Positions 1 through 8,574 of a stretch of DNA of 64,000 bases are shown here, in pieces. The DNA is from Chloroflexota bacterium. GTDB taxonomy: Bacteria; Chloroflexota; Anaerolineae; J036; Brachytrichaceae. Both the position numbers and the translations under genes were made by a program. A model generated the notes under the pieces. It was given only the letters and a program-made list of their open reading frames with translations. It did no database searches and had not been told where the DNA came from. The stretch lies in the NCBI GenBank assembly GCA_025354985.1, contig JANXLU010000049.1, forward strand, positions 86,086 through 150,085. The letters are read 5' to 3'. Within the stretch, counting starts at the first letter, position 1. Each line of letters opens with the position of its first letter.

Positions 1-1
1 G

Positions 2-202
2 CGGACGCCCACACTCGTGATGTGGGCCGGGCAGGACAAATTGGTTGACCCCGCCGGTAGCGCGTTGTTTGTAAAACGGATGGATCAAACGCTGGTCACG
101 TCGCACGCATACCCCGTGCTCTATCATGAAATCTTTAATGAAACGGAAGACGCACGCGCGATCGTATTGCGCGATCTGGCGGACTGGCTAAACCGACACT
201 GA
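2..202 (+). CDS. C-terminal end of alpha/beta hydrolase (monoacylglycerol lipase-like), truncated by window edge
   Basis: The frame is already open at base 2, so the gene starts upstream and only its last 66 residues are present. They read as the end of a serine hydrolase of the monoacylglycerol lipase / lysophospholipase group (Hydrolase_4). WAGQDKLVDP holds the likely catalytic Asp, and LYHEIFNE holds the likely catalytic His in its usual Glu/Asn-rich setting. By family the enzyme would cleave glycerol esters or lysophospholipids in the cytoplasm; the real substrate cannot be told from this fragment. The stop codon overlaps the ATG of the next gene (TGATG), so the two are probably translationally coupled. 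The catalytic Ser is outside the window. Confidence 0.8.
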   Translation, partial: RTPTLVMWAGQDKLVDPAGSALFVKRMDQTLVTSHAYPVLYHEIFNETEDARAIVLRDLADWLNRH

Positions 203-1806
203 TGAACCTACCCCCACCCGCGACGGATTCCACCGGCAAATTTGTTCTAGCGGGGATCGGAATCATGCTGGGTACCCTGATCTGTGGCATAGTGGCGTCC
301 ACAGTGGCGGGTGGCCGTTTGGTGGCCCCGACAATTCTTCAGATGGAGGCGACGAACATCCCGCATGCGCCGGGCAGGTTGGATCTGCCGACCAATTTCA
401 TCACCGGGCGCACGGTTACCATTCGCGGCTCCGGTTTTGCACCGGGCGCGCGGGTCGAAGTGTTCTATGCACACACGGAAGATGACCGACCCGACACCTG
501 GATCAAGGTTGCGGATGGGCTGGGCGCCGAACGCGTGGGTGAAAACGGTGGTTTGGAATTAAAGGGTGTGCTAGTTCCGGGTGGTGTGACGGTTCCCGGC
601 GTGTTGTTTGTGCGCGATCCCGCCACCCAGGCCGTGACTGTTGCGATTTCGCTGGTTGACGGGTCGGTGATGAACCCAAACGTGGTGGCGCCGGCCACGC
701 AGCCGGTCGCCGCGACAAACGGCGCCCCGACCGCCGTGGCGCCCACGCTCACGCCGTTGCCCCGGCTTGGCATGCCGACCTTCCCGATCATGCCCACGCC
801 TAACGCGGCAACCGCCGCGGCCCTCGCCACGATGGCCAGTATCCCGACCCTCCAACCCATCAACGTGACGCCCACGCCGGATTCGCTGGCCGGTGATGTG
901 TGGGAGGCCAGCTACTTTAACAACCGATTTTTGTCGGGCGCACCCGCTGTCCGGCGCGGTGAACCCACCATCAATTTGAATTGGGGTCGTGGTTCACCGG
1001 CACCCGAGATTCAACCGGATAATTTTTCGGCGGTGTTTCAGAAGTGGGTGAACTTTGAGACGAGTGACAATTATTGGTTCGCCTTGAGTATGGACGATGG
1101 CGCGCGGTTCTATATTGACAATGTGCTCGTCATCGGCGACCAATGGTTTGAGGGCGGCTACCGGGTCGCCGGTGTGAATCGCTATCTGCGGCGCGGACAG
1201 CACCGGTTGCGTGTCGAATACTTTGAGGCGACCGGCTATGGCGCGGTTGGATTGACCTGGCAACCGCGCTACCTAAACTGGCAAGGCACGTATTTCAACT
1301 CGCCCAACCTTGAGGGGGAGCCGGCCTTTCAGCGCGATGACGCGGCCATCAATTTTGATTGGGCATTTGGTCCGCCGGCACCCGGGGTGAACGCTGATCA
1401 ATTCTCGGTGAGCTGGAAACGGGTGGTCACGTTCTCTGCGACCAGCAGCTGGGTTTTTACCGCCACAATGGATGACGGCATGCGCGTGTATGTTGATAGC
1501 GTGCTTGTGCTGGATGGCTACGCCGACCGTGGCTTGCACACGCTTACCAGCGTCGTTAACATGTCTCAAGGCACGCACCGGCTCGAGGTGCAATATGTGG
1601 ACTACTTTGGTGCGGCCACCGCAAAGCTGGATTGGGCGCCCTATGTGCCCCCGTCAACCGCGACCCCCACCGCGGCGCCCACCAACACACCCGTGATCGT
1701 GGTGACGGTCATCGTGGTGCAATCGCCAACGCCCGTTTCGGCCACCGCCACCGCCAGCCCGGTGCCAACCGGCATTACTGTGCCGACCGGGACACCGGCG
1801 CGGTAA
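202..1806 (+). CDS. Membrane-anchored protein with two PA14-like domains
   Basis: 534 residues. A hydrophobic segment at about 13-36 is a membrane anchor or uncleaved signal. Residues 45-165 form an extracellular beta domain of unrecognised type (it contains an ITGRTVTIRGSGF stretch, as in secreted IPT/TIG-like folds). A Pro/Thr linker spans about 165-225. Two PA14-like domains follow (about 230-352 and 355-485), each with the core NxNWGxGSPxP / NFDWAFGPPAP and a DDGxRxYxD turn. The C-terminus is a Thr/Pro/Val tail. PA14 modules usually bind carbohydrate or sit on glycan-active surface proteins, so a cell-envelope role is inferred. The start overlaps the preceding hydrolase stop by one base. 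No enzymatic domain is seen. The PA14 pair is closely related in style to the LysM protein at 6220. Confidence 0.85.
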   Translation: MNLPPPATDSTGKFVLAGIGIMLGTLICGIVASTVAGGRLVAPTILQMEATNIPHAPGRLDLPTNFITGRTVTIRGSGFAPGARVEVFYAHTEDDRPDTWIKVADGLGAERVGENGGLELKGVLVPGGVTVPGVLFVRDPATQAVTVAISLVDGSVMNPNVVAPATQPVAATNGAPTAVAPTLTPLPRLGMPTFPIMPTPNAATAAALATMASIPTLQPINVTPTPDSLAGDVWEASYFNNRFLSGAPAVRRGEPTINLNWGRGSPAPEIQPDNFSAVFQKWVNFETSDNYWFALSMDDGARFYIDNVLVIGDQWFEGGYRVAGVNRYLRRGQHRLRVEYFEATGYGAVGLTWQPRYLNWQGTYFNSPNLEGEPAFQRDDAAINFDWAFGPPAPGVNADQFSVSWKRVVTFSATSSWVFTATMDDGMRVYVDSVLVLDGYADRGLHTLTSVVNMSQGTHRLEVQYVDYFGAATAKLDWAPYVPPSTATPTAAPTNTPVIVVTVIVVQSPTPVSATATASPVPTGITVPTGTPAR

Positions 1807-2194
1807 GGTTCATGCGTACGAAGTGACCTGAATAAATTTAAGTTTGACGGCGTCGCGCATGCGGCGCAATTATCCACTCAACCACCCACGATGATTGGCA
1901 TGCCGCCTCACTGCGCGGGGTCATTCCGAGCGAGCGCCGCCCTTACTGCAATCCGCCCTAGTGTCACGCAGCGACGAGGAATCCCCGATGCCCGCACCAG
2001 CCTGATTTTGCCCGGAACATTGCGAATGATCTCGGTAATGTTTTTCAAGATGCTCGTTTTCTTCTTGATTAGATTGCAAAAAGATGCCGATCATGGTGGC
2101 GGCCGGCACATCACGCAATCAGCGTACGGGCGATCGGCGTCCGCCCACTGACAAATTTGTAAATTAGCGATCGTGCCGGGAGTAGTTGTGGAAA
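1807..2194. other. Intergenic stretch with a possible decayed interspersed repeat
   Basis: There is no convincing gene between the convergent PA14 protein and MFS transporter genes. Bases about 1918-1990 contain GGTCATTCCGAGCGAGCG and, about 50 bases on, GCAGCGACGAGGAATCCC. This resembles the GC-rich 'ATTCCGAGCG..AGCGAGGAATC' intergenic repeats seen in many bacterial genomes, here imperfect. No clear terminator hairpin was found for either flanking gene. Confidence 0.3.
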
Positions 2195-3376
2195 TTACGT
2201 CGCCGCGCTGCGCGCCCGCCCGAAGAAATAGAGACCCAACATGGCGCACACGGCCGCGGCCGGAAAGATGGCGAAGAGACTGCGCGTGGCGATGACGCCA
2301 CCAAGGATGGGACCAACCACGGATCCAAAGTTCAGTGGCAGGTAGACAAAGGCCATGATGCGCCCACGCGATTCGTCATCCACAAGATTGGATATGACAT
2401 TGAAGGAGAGCGAGGAAACAGCAGCCATGGAGGCGGTGGCGACCGCCCATATCGGGATGTAGGCGCCAAGACCACGGACCATGCTCAGCGCCAGCCACGC
2501 CAGCAACAGGCTGCTCGACACTGTCAAAAGCATGGGCCAGTAGCCGACACGATCGGCGATCGAACCGATCAACGGTCCAAACAGAATTGTGCCAACGCCG
2601 CCAATTGCCAGCACAATTCCAACTGTTGTGCCCGGGTCTGGCCCGGCGTAATACGAGGTTATGACCAGTGCCGAGAAGGTGGACACCAGCATCCAACTGG
2701 TGCCTACCAGGAATTGGGCGAAGAATATGGTGCGCAACGCCCGTGACCCGGTAATGATACGAACGGATTCGACAGCCATTGTCAGGATTGGCCGGGTCGT
2801 GCGCGCGCGTGGCACCTCGTGGTAACCCAGGGTCAGGCCAAGGATGACCGCCATCAGCAGGACGACCATGCAGGCGAGCAGAACCGTGAATCCAAACCTG
2901 TCAAATATCGGGCCACCGAGCAGCGTGCCCAGCAGGCTGCCGACTGAAAGCGAGCCGTTGACAACTGCAAATGCAAACCCGCGACGCGGGGTCGGCGTTC
3001 GATCTGCAATGGTTGCCAGCATGAGCGCGGTGTCGCCGCTTGCGAAGCCAAGAAGCGCGCGCCCAATCGCGAACACCCAGATGCTTGGGGCGAGCAGCAT
3101 GACGGTGGCTGCAACCACGTGAACGACAAAGGAGCGCACAATAATGAGCTTGCGGGAATAGCGATCTGCCAGCGTGCCCCACAGTGGGGCAAGCGGGATG
3201 CTCACAAGTGAGGCGCACGAGGTGATGCCGCCAATCCACGCCTGCACATCGGACCGCGGCACTCCAATATCTGGCAAATGGAGGGGTGAAAATGCCGACA
3301 ACGACCCGTACAACATGGCCTCCACAATACTCACCACCGTGAATAGGAACAGCAGGCGCGGCCACATTGTGCCCAT
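2195..3376 (-). CDS. Major facilitator superfamily (MFS) transporter
   Basis: 393 residues if started at the ATG beginning MGTMWPRLLF. The frame stays open further upstream, but that part is not hydrophobic and looks non-coding. About 12 hydrophobic helices are visible. The MFS motif A is LWGTLADRYSRK after the second helix (near residue 70), and a second half-copy GSIADRVGYW lies near residue 270, the usual mark of the 6+6 duplication. The length fits small-solute or drug exporters of the family. The substrate cannot be assigned. It is convergent with the PA14 gene and about 380 bases from the next upstream gene, so it is probably its own unit. No strong ribosome-binding site supports the chosen ATG, and an ATG three codons further in is an alternative. 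Confidence 0.85.
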   Translation of the reverse strand: MGTMWPRLLFLFTVVSIVEAMLYGSLSAFSPLHLPDIGVPRSDVQAWIGGITSCASLVSIPLAPLWGTLADRYSRKLIIVRSFVVHVVAATVMLLAPSIWVFAIGRALLGFASGDTALMLATIADRTPTPRRGFAFAVVNGSLSVGSLLGTLLGGPIFDRFGFTVLLACMVVLLMAVILGLTLGYHEVPRARTTRPILTMAVESVRIITGSRALRTIFFAQFLVGTSWMLVSTFSALVITSYYAGPDPGTTVGIVLAIGGVGTILFGPLIGSIADRVGYWPMLLTVSSSLLLAWLALSMVRGLGAYIPIWAVATASMAAVSSLSFNVISNLVDDESRGRIMAFVYLPLNFGSVVGPILGGVIATRSLFAIFPAAAVCAMLGLYFFGRARSAAT

Positions 3377-3758
3377 TATGGGGGATGCCACGTGATGTCC
3401 ACAGACTGAGTAACAGTTCAGATTGGCAGTAAAGGGATGGGCGCGCCGCGTAACATCGCTTAACAGGCGGATAGAGCAGAGTGACCCATGGCGATCCAGG
3501 TGGCAAATATGGATTGCAAGGAACGCATGTGGTCGCTGGTCTCTCTGATAACCATGCCACGCCACAACTGCCCGCGCCCATCCCCATGGCCTCCTCCCGA
3601 AATATTTTTTGTTTTTGAGGACATTTTGGGACATCCAAAAACCCGCCGAACCCCGCAAAAAGCCCTGTGACCATGAAAATCTAGCCATGCCCATACAAAT
3701 GTCCTCGTACAGAAAAAAGGATGTTATGTGGAGGACACACGAGGATATTAAACGTGCG
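3377..3758. promoter_or_regulatory. Intergenic region with repeated AAATGTCCTC motif, possible operator array
   Basis: This is a gene-free stretch upstream of the MFS gene. AAATGTCCTC occurs on the plus strand at 3697-3706 and on the minus strand at 3617-3626. A related GAGGACACA lies at 3731-3739, and the 3617 copy runs into TTGGGACATCC, a second half-site. Two exact ten-base copies in opposite orientation within 90 bases suggest a regulator-binding region, but no regulator gene is nearby. A strong Shine-Dalgarno-like GGGAGGAGG lies on the minus strand around 3590, but no credible reading frame follows it. Confidence 0.3.
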
Positions 3759-5099
3759 CTAGTCGTCATCGCGGCCATGCCAGTTCTTTAGATGATGTCT
3801 GTGCGAGTCCAGGTAGGCGCCGGGTTCGTAATAGTGATCGTAAAAGTCGAGGTCAATGTGTTGTGCCTGCAGATACAGCATGATCTGCAGCGTGGGCACC
3901 GTCCCGGGGAACTTGCCAAATGTGTCAAAAATATACTGGGCTTGAAGTGCAATTAACTCGCAAAATTCCGGCGTCCAGGGTTTGGCGCTGGCGCGCACAC
4001 GTTTATTGTCCTTCCATGGACCGGGTGTGTCGGCATGAAACGGGCCGTTTGCCCCAAACTTTCGAGCCGCGAGGGCGGCCACCGCGGCGTGCATATCTGG
4101 ATAATGCGGCGGGCAAAAGGCTTCAAACACACCGGCCAAACCGGTGGCGTTGGGTTGGGTCCAGCGCGGATCGGTGTCATAGCGGAACCCCAGACCGGGC
4201 ACATGCGGATTGCCGCTGGCTCCGAGCATCTTTAACCGGTCGATGCCGTTGTATACCCATCCGCCCAGCCCCATGGCCTGCAACAGAAGCGCTCCGTTGT
4301 GCGCCGCAATGGATACCTCCGACGTGATGCCATTGAGGGCGTAGCGCTCAACCGAAGTGATCATGTAAGGCGTCTTGAGATCAACGAGGTGTCCAAACTT
4401 TTCAACACCCGGGATGGCCCGTTTTTTAACGTCGTCATACAGTGCGTAGCCGTTCTGGTTAAAGAATGCAATGGTCAGCAACAACTGCTGGGCCACGTCA
4501 CCCACCGGGATCACCAGCAGTGACCCGGGCTTGTTGGCCACCCAGGAGTTGTGCCCGGTCATATATGGTTCGTGATCGGGCATTTCGACGCGCTGACCGG
4601 ATAATCTGCGTATAAGCTGGTTGTGCGTGTTTAGCAACGCTTCCAGGTCCTGAGTCCCATCCGCGCGGCGGGGAACCAGTTCGCCAATGTCACGCGTGGG
4701 GAAGAAGTAGGTGCCGCTGTCATCTGTAAAGAAGACTTCGGAAGTGTGAAACCCCGCAGCGGATGGAAACGTGCGCCCACCCGCGGCGGCGGCGTAGTTG
4801 GCAAGATGCGGCTTGTAGCGTTCATGCCGGGTGATGGAGTCATGCCAGCTGGTGTTGCCAGATACCGCGGTCAGGATCAGCAGGCGTTCGAGCTCGCTCA
4901 GGGCCACGGGTTCGTGGCGAGATTTGAACGCAAGCGGACCATCGGGAATTTCTGCGCCGCGAAAGAAACGACGGGATCGGCGACCAAAGAGCGCGGTAGT
5001 CAGAGGAAAGGACGCCAGATCTTGTAACGCAGTGCGTTCATCATCCGTCAGTTTGATCGGGCTTGGGGCATGGGGAGCGGGGTTGGTTGCAGTTGACAC
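3759..5099 (-). CDS. Nitroreductase-like protein, function unknown
   Basis: 446 residues from a GTG chosen because it lies 45 bases after the preceding gene's stop and the family-like sequence begins soon after. The opening segment (about 38-75) has FGRRSRRFF, then ISE-like spacing EPVALSELERLLILTA, which resembles the N-terminus of the nitroreductase/SagB-type FMN fold: an Arg-rich FMN-phosphate contact followed by 'L..LE.LL..a..t'. Later parts include two soluble halves and an LGxGGWVYNGID stretch. I do not recognise a specific enzyme. An FMN- or F420-linked oxidoreductase is plausible but unproven. It is co-directional with the phosphoesterase upstream. A start further upstream at 5210 would overlap that gene and adds low-quality sequence. 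Confidence 0.7.
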   Translation of the reverse strand: MSTATNPAPHAPSPIKLTDDERTALQDLASFPLTTALFGRRSRRFFRGAEIPDGPLAFKSRHEPVALSELERLLILTAVSGNTSWHDSITRHERYKPHLANYAAAAGGRTFPSAAGFHTSEVFFTDDSGTYFFPTRDIGELVPRRADGTQDLEALLNTHNQLIRRLSGQRVEMPDHEPYMTGHNSWVANKPGSLLVIPVGDVAQQLLLTIAFFNQNGYALYDDVKKRAIPGVEKFGHLVDLKTPYMITSVERYALNGITSEVSIAAHNGALLLQAMGLGGWVYNGIDRLKMLGASGNPHVPGLGFRYDTDPRWTQPNATGLAGVFEAFCPPHYPDMHAAVAALAARKFGANGPFHADTPGPWKDNKRVRASAKPWTPEFCELIALQAQYIFDTFGKFPGTVPTLQIMLYLQAQHIDLDFYDHYYEPGAYLDSHRHHLKNWHGRDDD

Positions 5100-5143
5100 G
5101 GTGATCCAACTGTAACCCGAACTTGGTGTGCCTGCCGGGCAGA

Positions 5144-6112
5144 TCAGCCTTGGATTAGGATAATTTCGGGCCAGGTGCCCAGGCGCGCGGTCAGGCTGGC
5201 TTCGCCACATCCGGCGCCAACATAAACCCGCCCTTGCGGAAGATGAAATTCACCACGATATAACCTGCCGCGAATGGGCACGCCCAGACCGGGCGCGAAG
5301 GGAAGGTAAATCTGCCCGGCATGGGTGTGACCAAACAAAAACACCGTTGCGTGTTGCCTGATTTTGTCCATAAGATCCGGGTTGTGTGCCAGCACCAAAA
5401 CGATATCGTTTTTCTCGCAAGATGCAAACGCCAGATCCGCGTTGTCATCATTCGCCCACAGCTCACCTATGCCGACCAGGCGCACGGGCGAAGTGACACC
5501 CGGTGGTGACAGACTGATCGATTGATTGTGCAAAAGCGTAATGCCAAGTTTGGGCAATAGTGCGCGCAGTTCATCCGGGCGATCGGTTCGATCATGATCG
5601 TGCAATCCGTGATCATGGTTGCCAAACACGGCAAAGACACCCAGCGGCGCCCGTAATCTTGCCAGCGGCGCGAGCAGTGCGGCCAACGGCAATGCGCCCG
5701 GGTGACCATAGAAATCACCGCCAAATAGGATCACGTCCGGCTTTTGCCGATTGATCAAATCAACAACCCGTTCAACCCAGGCCGCGCCCTTGATGCGGTT
5801 GACATGCAGGTCTGAGAAATATGCCACACGAAGAGGAAGGTTTGGTATGCGCAGGTTGGTGACGCGCAATTGCCTGGGCGCCACAAATCGGGCAAACAAT
5901 CCAAGTGCACATAGCACCGTTGCGAGCAGCGAAAGAATAGGGAACAGTATGTTTTCCTGGCTGCTTGTCAGGATGACAAAACCAATCGAAATCGGCAATA
6001 CGGGTGCCGTGGCCAGCGTCAGGATGTTTAGGATTCGCTCCAACATCGGAAAGACGGTATCTGTAACGACGGGTGATAGGCGGTAAGACGTAGGATTTTG
6101 GTTAGAGGACAT
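5144..6112 (-). CDS. Membrane-anchored metallophosphoesterase (YkuE/YaeI type)
   Basis: 322 residues. Two N-terminal membrane helices (about 22-45 and 52-75) precede a calcineurin-like phosphoesterase domain. The metal-binding motifs are in order: YFSDLHVNR, LFGGDFYGH, VFGNHDHGL, LAHNPDLMD and FGHTHAGQ. This set is complete and typical of the YaeI/YkuE group, which act on lipid or nucleotide phosphates at the membrane; the substrate is not known here. The ATG at 6112 follows a TATAGA box by 12 bases. An ATG at 6163 would add 17 residues and cannot be excluded. The gene is divergent from the LysM protein gene at 6220. Confidence 0.85.
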   Translation of the reverse strand: MSSNQNPTSYRLSPVVTDTVFPMLERILNILTLATAPVLPISIGFVILTSSQENILFPILSLLATVLCALGLFARFVAPRQLRVTNLRIPNLPLRVAYFSDLHVNRIKGAAWVERVVDLINRQKPDVILFGGDFYGHPGALPLAALLAPLARLRAPLGVFAVFGNHDHGLHDHDRTDRPDELRALLPKLGITLLHNQSISLSPPGVTSPVRLVGIGELWANDDNADLAFASCEKNDIVLVLAHNPDLMDKIRQHATVFLFGHTHAGQIYLPFAPGLGVPIRGRLYRGEFHLPQGRVYVGAGCGEASLTARLGTWPEIILIQG

Positions 6113-6219
6113 GCGCTTGGCGGGTCTATAATTCAAGTTAGATAAGTGTTTGTGCGGTTGCATTATGTCAGGCGATTATTGGCAAAACCCCGCAAACGCA
6201 TAACAGTACAGGAGGCGTT

Positions 6220-7302
6220 ATGAACGGTTTCAAACGTGGACTGGCGGGCTTGTGTGTTGCCGCAGTGATGTTGTCGGTAACGGCGTCGCCGGCGCTGGCT
6301 GCCCCATACCAATCCGGGATGCAGGCAAGCGGTTGTGTTTATTACACGATTGTCCCCGGTGACTGGCTCTCAAAAATTGCCATTCGCTATGCCACGTCCG
6401 TGTCCGCGCTTATGCGTGCCAACGGTCTCGTCAGTACACTGATTTTTCCGGGTCGTGTGTTGTGCGTTCCGCAGGCAAATGGTGGGCCGGTGATCACCCC
6501 GCCAACGTTTAACCCGTGGCGCGTGCAATATTGGAACAATTTAACCCAGGCCGGTGACGCGGTATATGAGACCACAACGCCGGTGGTGAACTTCAACTGG
6601 GGCTTCGGATCACCCAATCCGGCGGTGGTGGTCGCAGACGGATTCTCGGTTCGTTTTACCCGCACCGCCTTTTTTGTCGGCGGGCGCTGGCGCTTTACGG
6701 TGACCGCCGATGACGGCGCTCGTCTTTTCATAAATGGCGTAAAAGTGCTTGACAACTATACATACGTGGGTCCCGCCGCGACCCAGACCGTTGACGTGGA
6801 TCTACCAAGTGGCTCAAACACATTTCAGCTGGATTATGTGGAGCAGATTGGCGTCGCCAGCGTGTCTTTGGGATACGGCAGGATTGGCGCCGGCACAGGT
6901 GCCCCGCTTCCCGGCTTGTCCAGCGGACCGTGGCTCGCCGAATACTTTAATAATCCAAGCCTGACCGGAACACCAGTGTTTAGCACCAATGTGCCCCATG
7001 TGCGTTTCAATTGGGGCTACGGCTCACCCAACGCCAATGTCGTCTTTGCCGATGGGTTCTCGGCGCGCTTTAGCTCGCGGCAAACGTTTGCAGCAGGAAC
7101 GTATCGGTTTGTGGCTCGGTCAGATGATGGCGTTCGCGTCTATATCGATGGCAACCGGGTGATAGACGAATGGCGCGATCAAAGCTATCGCACTTTTATC
7201 AGCGGCGACGTGGCGGTGGCGGCGGGTGATCATGATATTCGCGTGGAATATTATGACAACACCCAGTTGGCGGCCGTGCAGGTGTATTGGGAGCAGCGGT
7301 GA
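6220..7302 (+). CDS. Secreted LysM protein with two PA14-like domains
   Basis: 360 residues with a strong ribosome-binding site (AGGAGG, 5 bases before ATG). A signal peptide ending PALAA (cleavage near residue 28) leads to one LysM module (about 40-90: YYTIVPGDWLSKIA ... LCVP), a peptidoglycan/chitin-binding fold. Two PA14-like domains follow (about 98-225 and 232-360), with the signatures FNWGFGSPNP and FNWGYGSPNA and the DDGxRxxIxG turn. The arrangement predicts an exported protein held on cell-wall glycan that presents carbohydrate-binding PA14 modules. It has the same PA14 subtype as the protein at 202. Its stop overlaps the start of the following Nudix gene. No catalytic domain is seen. 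Confidence 0.9.
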   Translation: MNGFKRGLAGLCVAAVMLSVTASPALAAPYQSGMQASGCVYYTIVPGDWLSKIAIRYATSVSALMRANGLVSTLIFPGRVLCVPQANGGPVITPPTFNPWRVQYWNNLTQAGDAVYETTTPVVNFNWGFGSPNPAVVVADGFSVRFTRTAFFVGGRWRFTVTADDGARLFINGVKVLDNYTYVGPAATQTVDVDLPSGSNTFQLDYVEQIGVASVSLGYGRIGAGTGAPLPGLSSGPWLAEYFNNPSLTGTPVFSTNVPHVRFNWGYGSPNANVVFADGFSARFSSRQTFAAGTYRFVARSDDGVRVYIDGNRVIDEWRDQSYRTFISGDVAVAAGDHDIRVEYYDNTQLAAVQVYWEQR

Positions 7303-7760
7303 AGGTGATCAATGCAAGCTGGTATGAAAAACCGGCGGGTATTAACACGTCCATCTCGTGCGGCGGCGTTGTGGTGCGGATAAAGAACGGTCGTATTTTG
7401 GTGGCGATGGTGCGTGAAGACCCGGCTTCGCTACCCGTTTTGCCAAAGGGACATCAAGAGGAGGACGAAACGCTACAGCAGGCGGCCATCCGTGAGATTG
7501 AAGAGGAAGCCGGGCTTTCCGAATTGACGTATGTCTCGCAATTGGGCACGCAGGAACGCTTGGATTACTCAAAGTCTGTTTGGAAGACCATCCATTACTT
7601 CCTGTTTTCCACCAACCAGGCGCAAGGCAACCCTACCGATAAGAGCCGTGACTATGAGGTTGAATGGCACGAGTTGCGCTCGTTGCCAACCATGTTCTGG
7701 CCGGAGCAACGCAAGTTGCTTGACGACAATCGCGAATTGATCGAACGGGCGTTGAGCTGA
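7299..7760 (+). CDS. Nudix hydrolase (diadenosine polyphosphate/NTP type)
   Basis: 153 residues from the GTG that overlaps the previous stop by four bases (GTGA); a TTG four codons earlier is possible. The Nudix box is complete: G-x5-E-x7-REIEEEAGL at about residues 51-73, with all metal-binding glutamates. The preceding SISCGGVVVRIKNG strand and the LPKGHQEEDE loop resemble bacterial Ap4A/ADP-ribose type members. It hydrolyses a nucleoside diphosphate linked to another moiety, probably with a housekeeping role. It probably shares a transcript with the LysM/PA14 gene. It ends one base before the stop of the convergent hydratase gene, with no terminator between them. Confidence 0.88.
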   Translation: MKVINASWYEKPAGINTSISCGGVVVRIKNGRILVAMVREDPASLPVLPKGHQEEDETLQQAAIREIEEEAGLSELTYVSQLGTQERLDYSKSVWKTIHYFLFSTNQAQGNPTDKSRDYEVEWHELRSLPTMFWPEQRKLLDDNRELIERALS

Positions 7761-7761
7761 G

Positions 7762-8535
7762 CTATTTGCCCGTCCAGACTGGCTTGCGTTTTTCAAGAAA
7801 GGCCTGCATGCCTTCCTTCTGGTCATCGGAAGAAAACAGCAGGTAGAAACTGCGGCGCTCACCCGCGATGCCGTCGGTCAGCGGAGTTTCAAAGGCGTTG
7901 TTAACCGCCTCCTTGCCCAGCCGCACCGCCAATGGGGCCCGGGCGGCTATTTGATTTGCCAGTTCAAGCGCCAGCGTCAGGTGCATCTCAACCGGCAGCA
8001 CCCGGTTTACCAACCCGGCTTGCAACGCTTCCTTGGCACTTAGGAACCGACCATTTAGCACAACCTCCATCGCAAGCGCTTTGCCCACCGCACGTGTCAG
8101 GCGTTGGGTGCCGCCCGCGCCCGGAATCACGCCGATGTTAATTTCGGGTTGGCCAAACTGCGCGGTCTCGGAAGCCACGATCATGTCGCAGGCCATCGCC
8201 AGTTCGCAACCGCCACCCAGACACCAGCCGCTGACCGCAGCCACGATGGGTTTTTTGATTCGCTTTAGCCGATCCCACAGCTCGATCCGCCCGTTGGTCA
8301 GCATTTCGACCGTGGTTGTGGATGCCATATCCGCGATGTCGGCGCCTGCCGCGAATGCGGCGTCGTCACCCGTGATGACGAGTGCGCCGATCTTTGGATC
8401 GGCATCGAACTGCTCGGCGGCAACAATCAGCGCACTCATGACCGCGCCATTCAGCGCATTGCGCTGGCGGGGTCGATTGATCCGCATCAAACCGACACGG
8501 TCAACTACTTCTATAAGAACAACGGAATCAGCCAT
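7762..8535 (-). CDS. Enoyl-CoA hydratase (PaaF/crotonase-like)
   Basis: 257 residues, ATG preceded by GAGG at good spacing. It has the crotonase fold with the oxyanion-hole region AAVSGWCLGGGCELAMACD and both catalytic glutamates kept (GGCELAMA, and GQPEINIGVIPGAGGTQRL). This argues for a true syn-hydratase that adds water to trans-2-enoyl-CoA in the cytoplasm. It is the last gene of a minus-strand set with a 3-hydroxyacyl-CoA dehydrogenase (39-base gap) and a PaaG-like protein. Together these could carry out hydration, isomerisation and NAD-dependent oxidation in fatty acid or phenylacetyl-CoA breakdown. No thiolase is adjacent. Confidence 0.92.
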   Translation of the reverse strand: MADSVVLIEVVDRVGLMRINRPRQRNALNGAVMSALIVAAEQFDADPKIGALVITGDDAAFAAGADIADMASTTTVEMLTNGRIELWDRLKRIKKPIVAAVSGWCLGGGCELAMACDMIVASETAQFGQPEINIGVIPGAGGTQRLTRAVGKALAMEVVLNGRFLSAKEALQAGLVNRVLPVEMHLTLALELANQIAARAPLAVRLGKEAVNNAFETPLTDGIAGERRSFYLLFSSDDQKEGMQAFLEKRKPVWTGK

Positions 8536-8574
8536 GTGTTTGCCTCGTTATGCTGGTTATCTTTGGTTTTGAAC

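Noticed and set aside
2186..2746. A 186-codon plus-strand frame opposite the MFS gene
   Set aside because: The minus-strand MFS protein has clear helices and motifs; the plus-strand frame is its shadow.
3578..3600. Strong Shine-Dalgarno-like GGGAGGAGG on the minus strand
   Set aside because: It is followed within 2 bases by an ATG whose frame runs into the MFS gene out of frame with no protein-like features.
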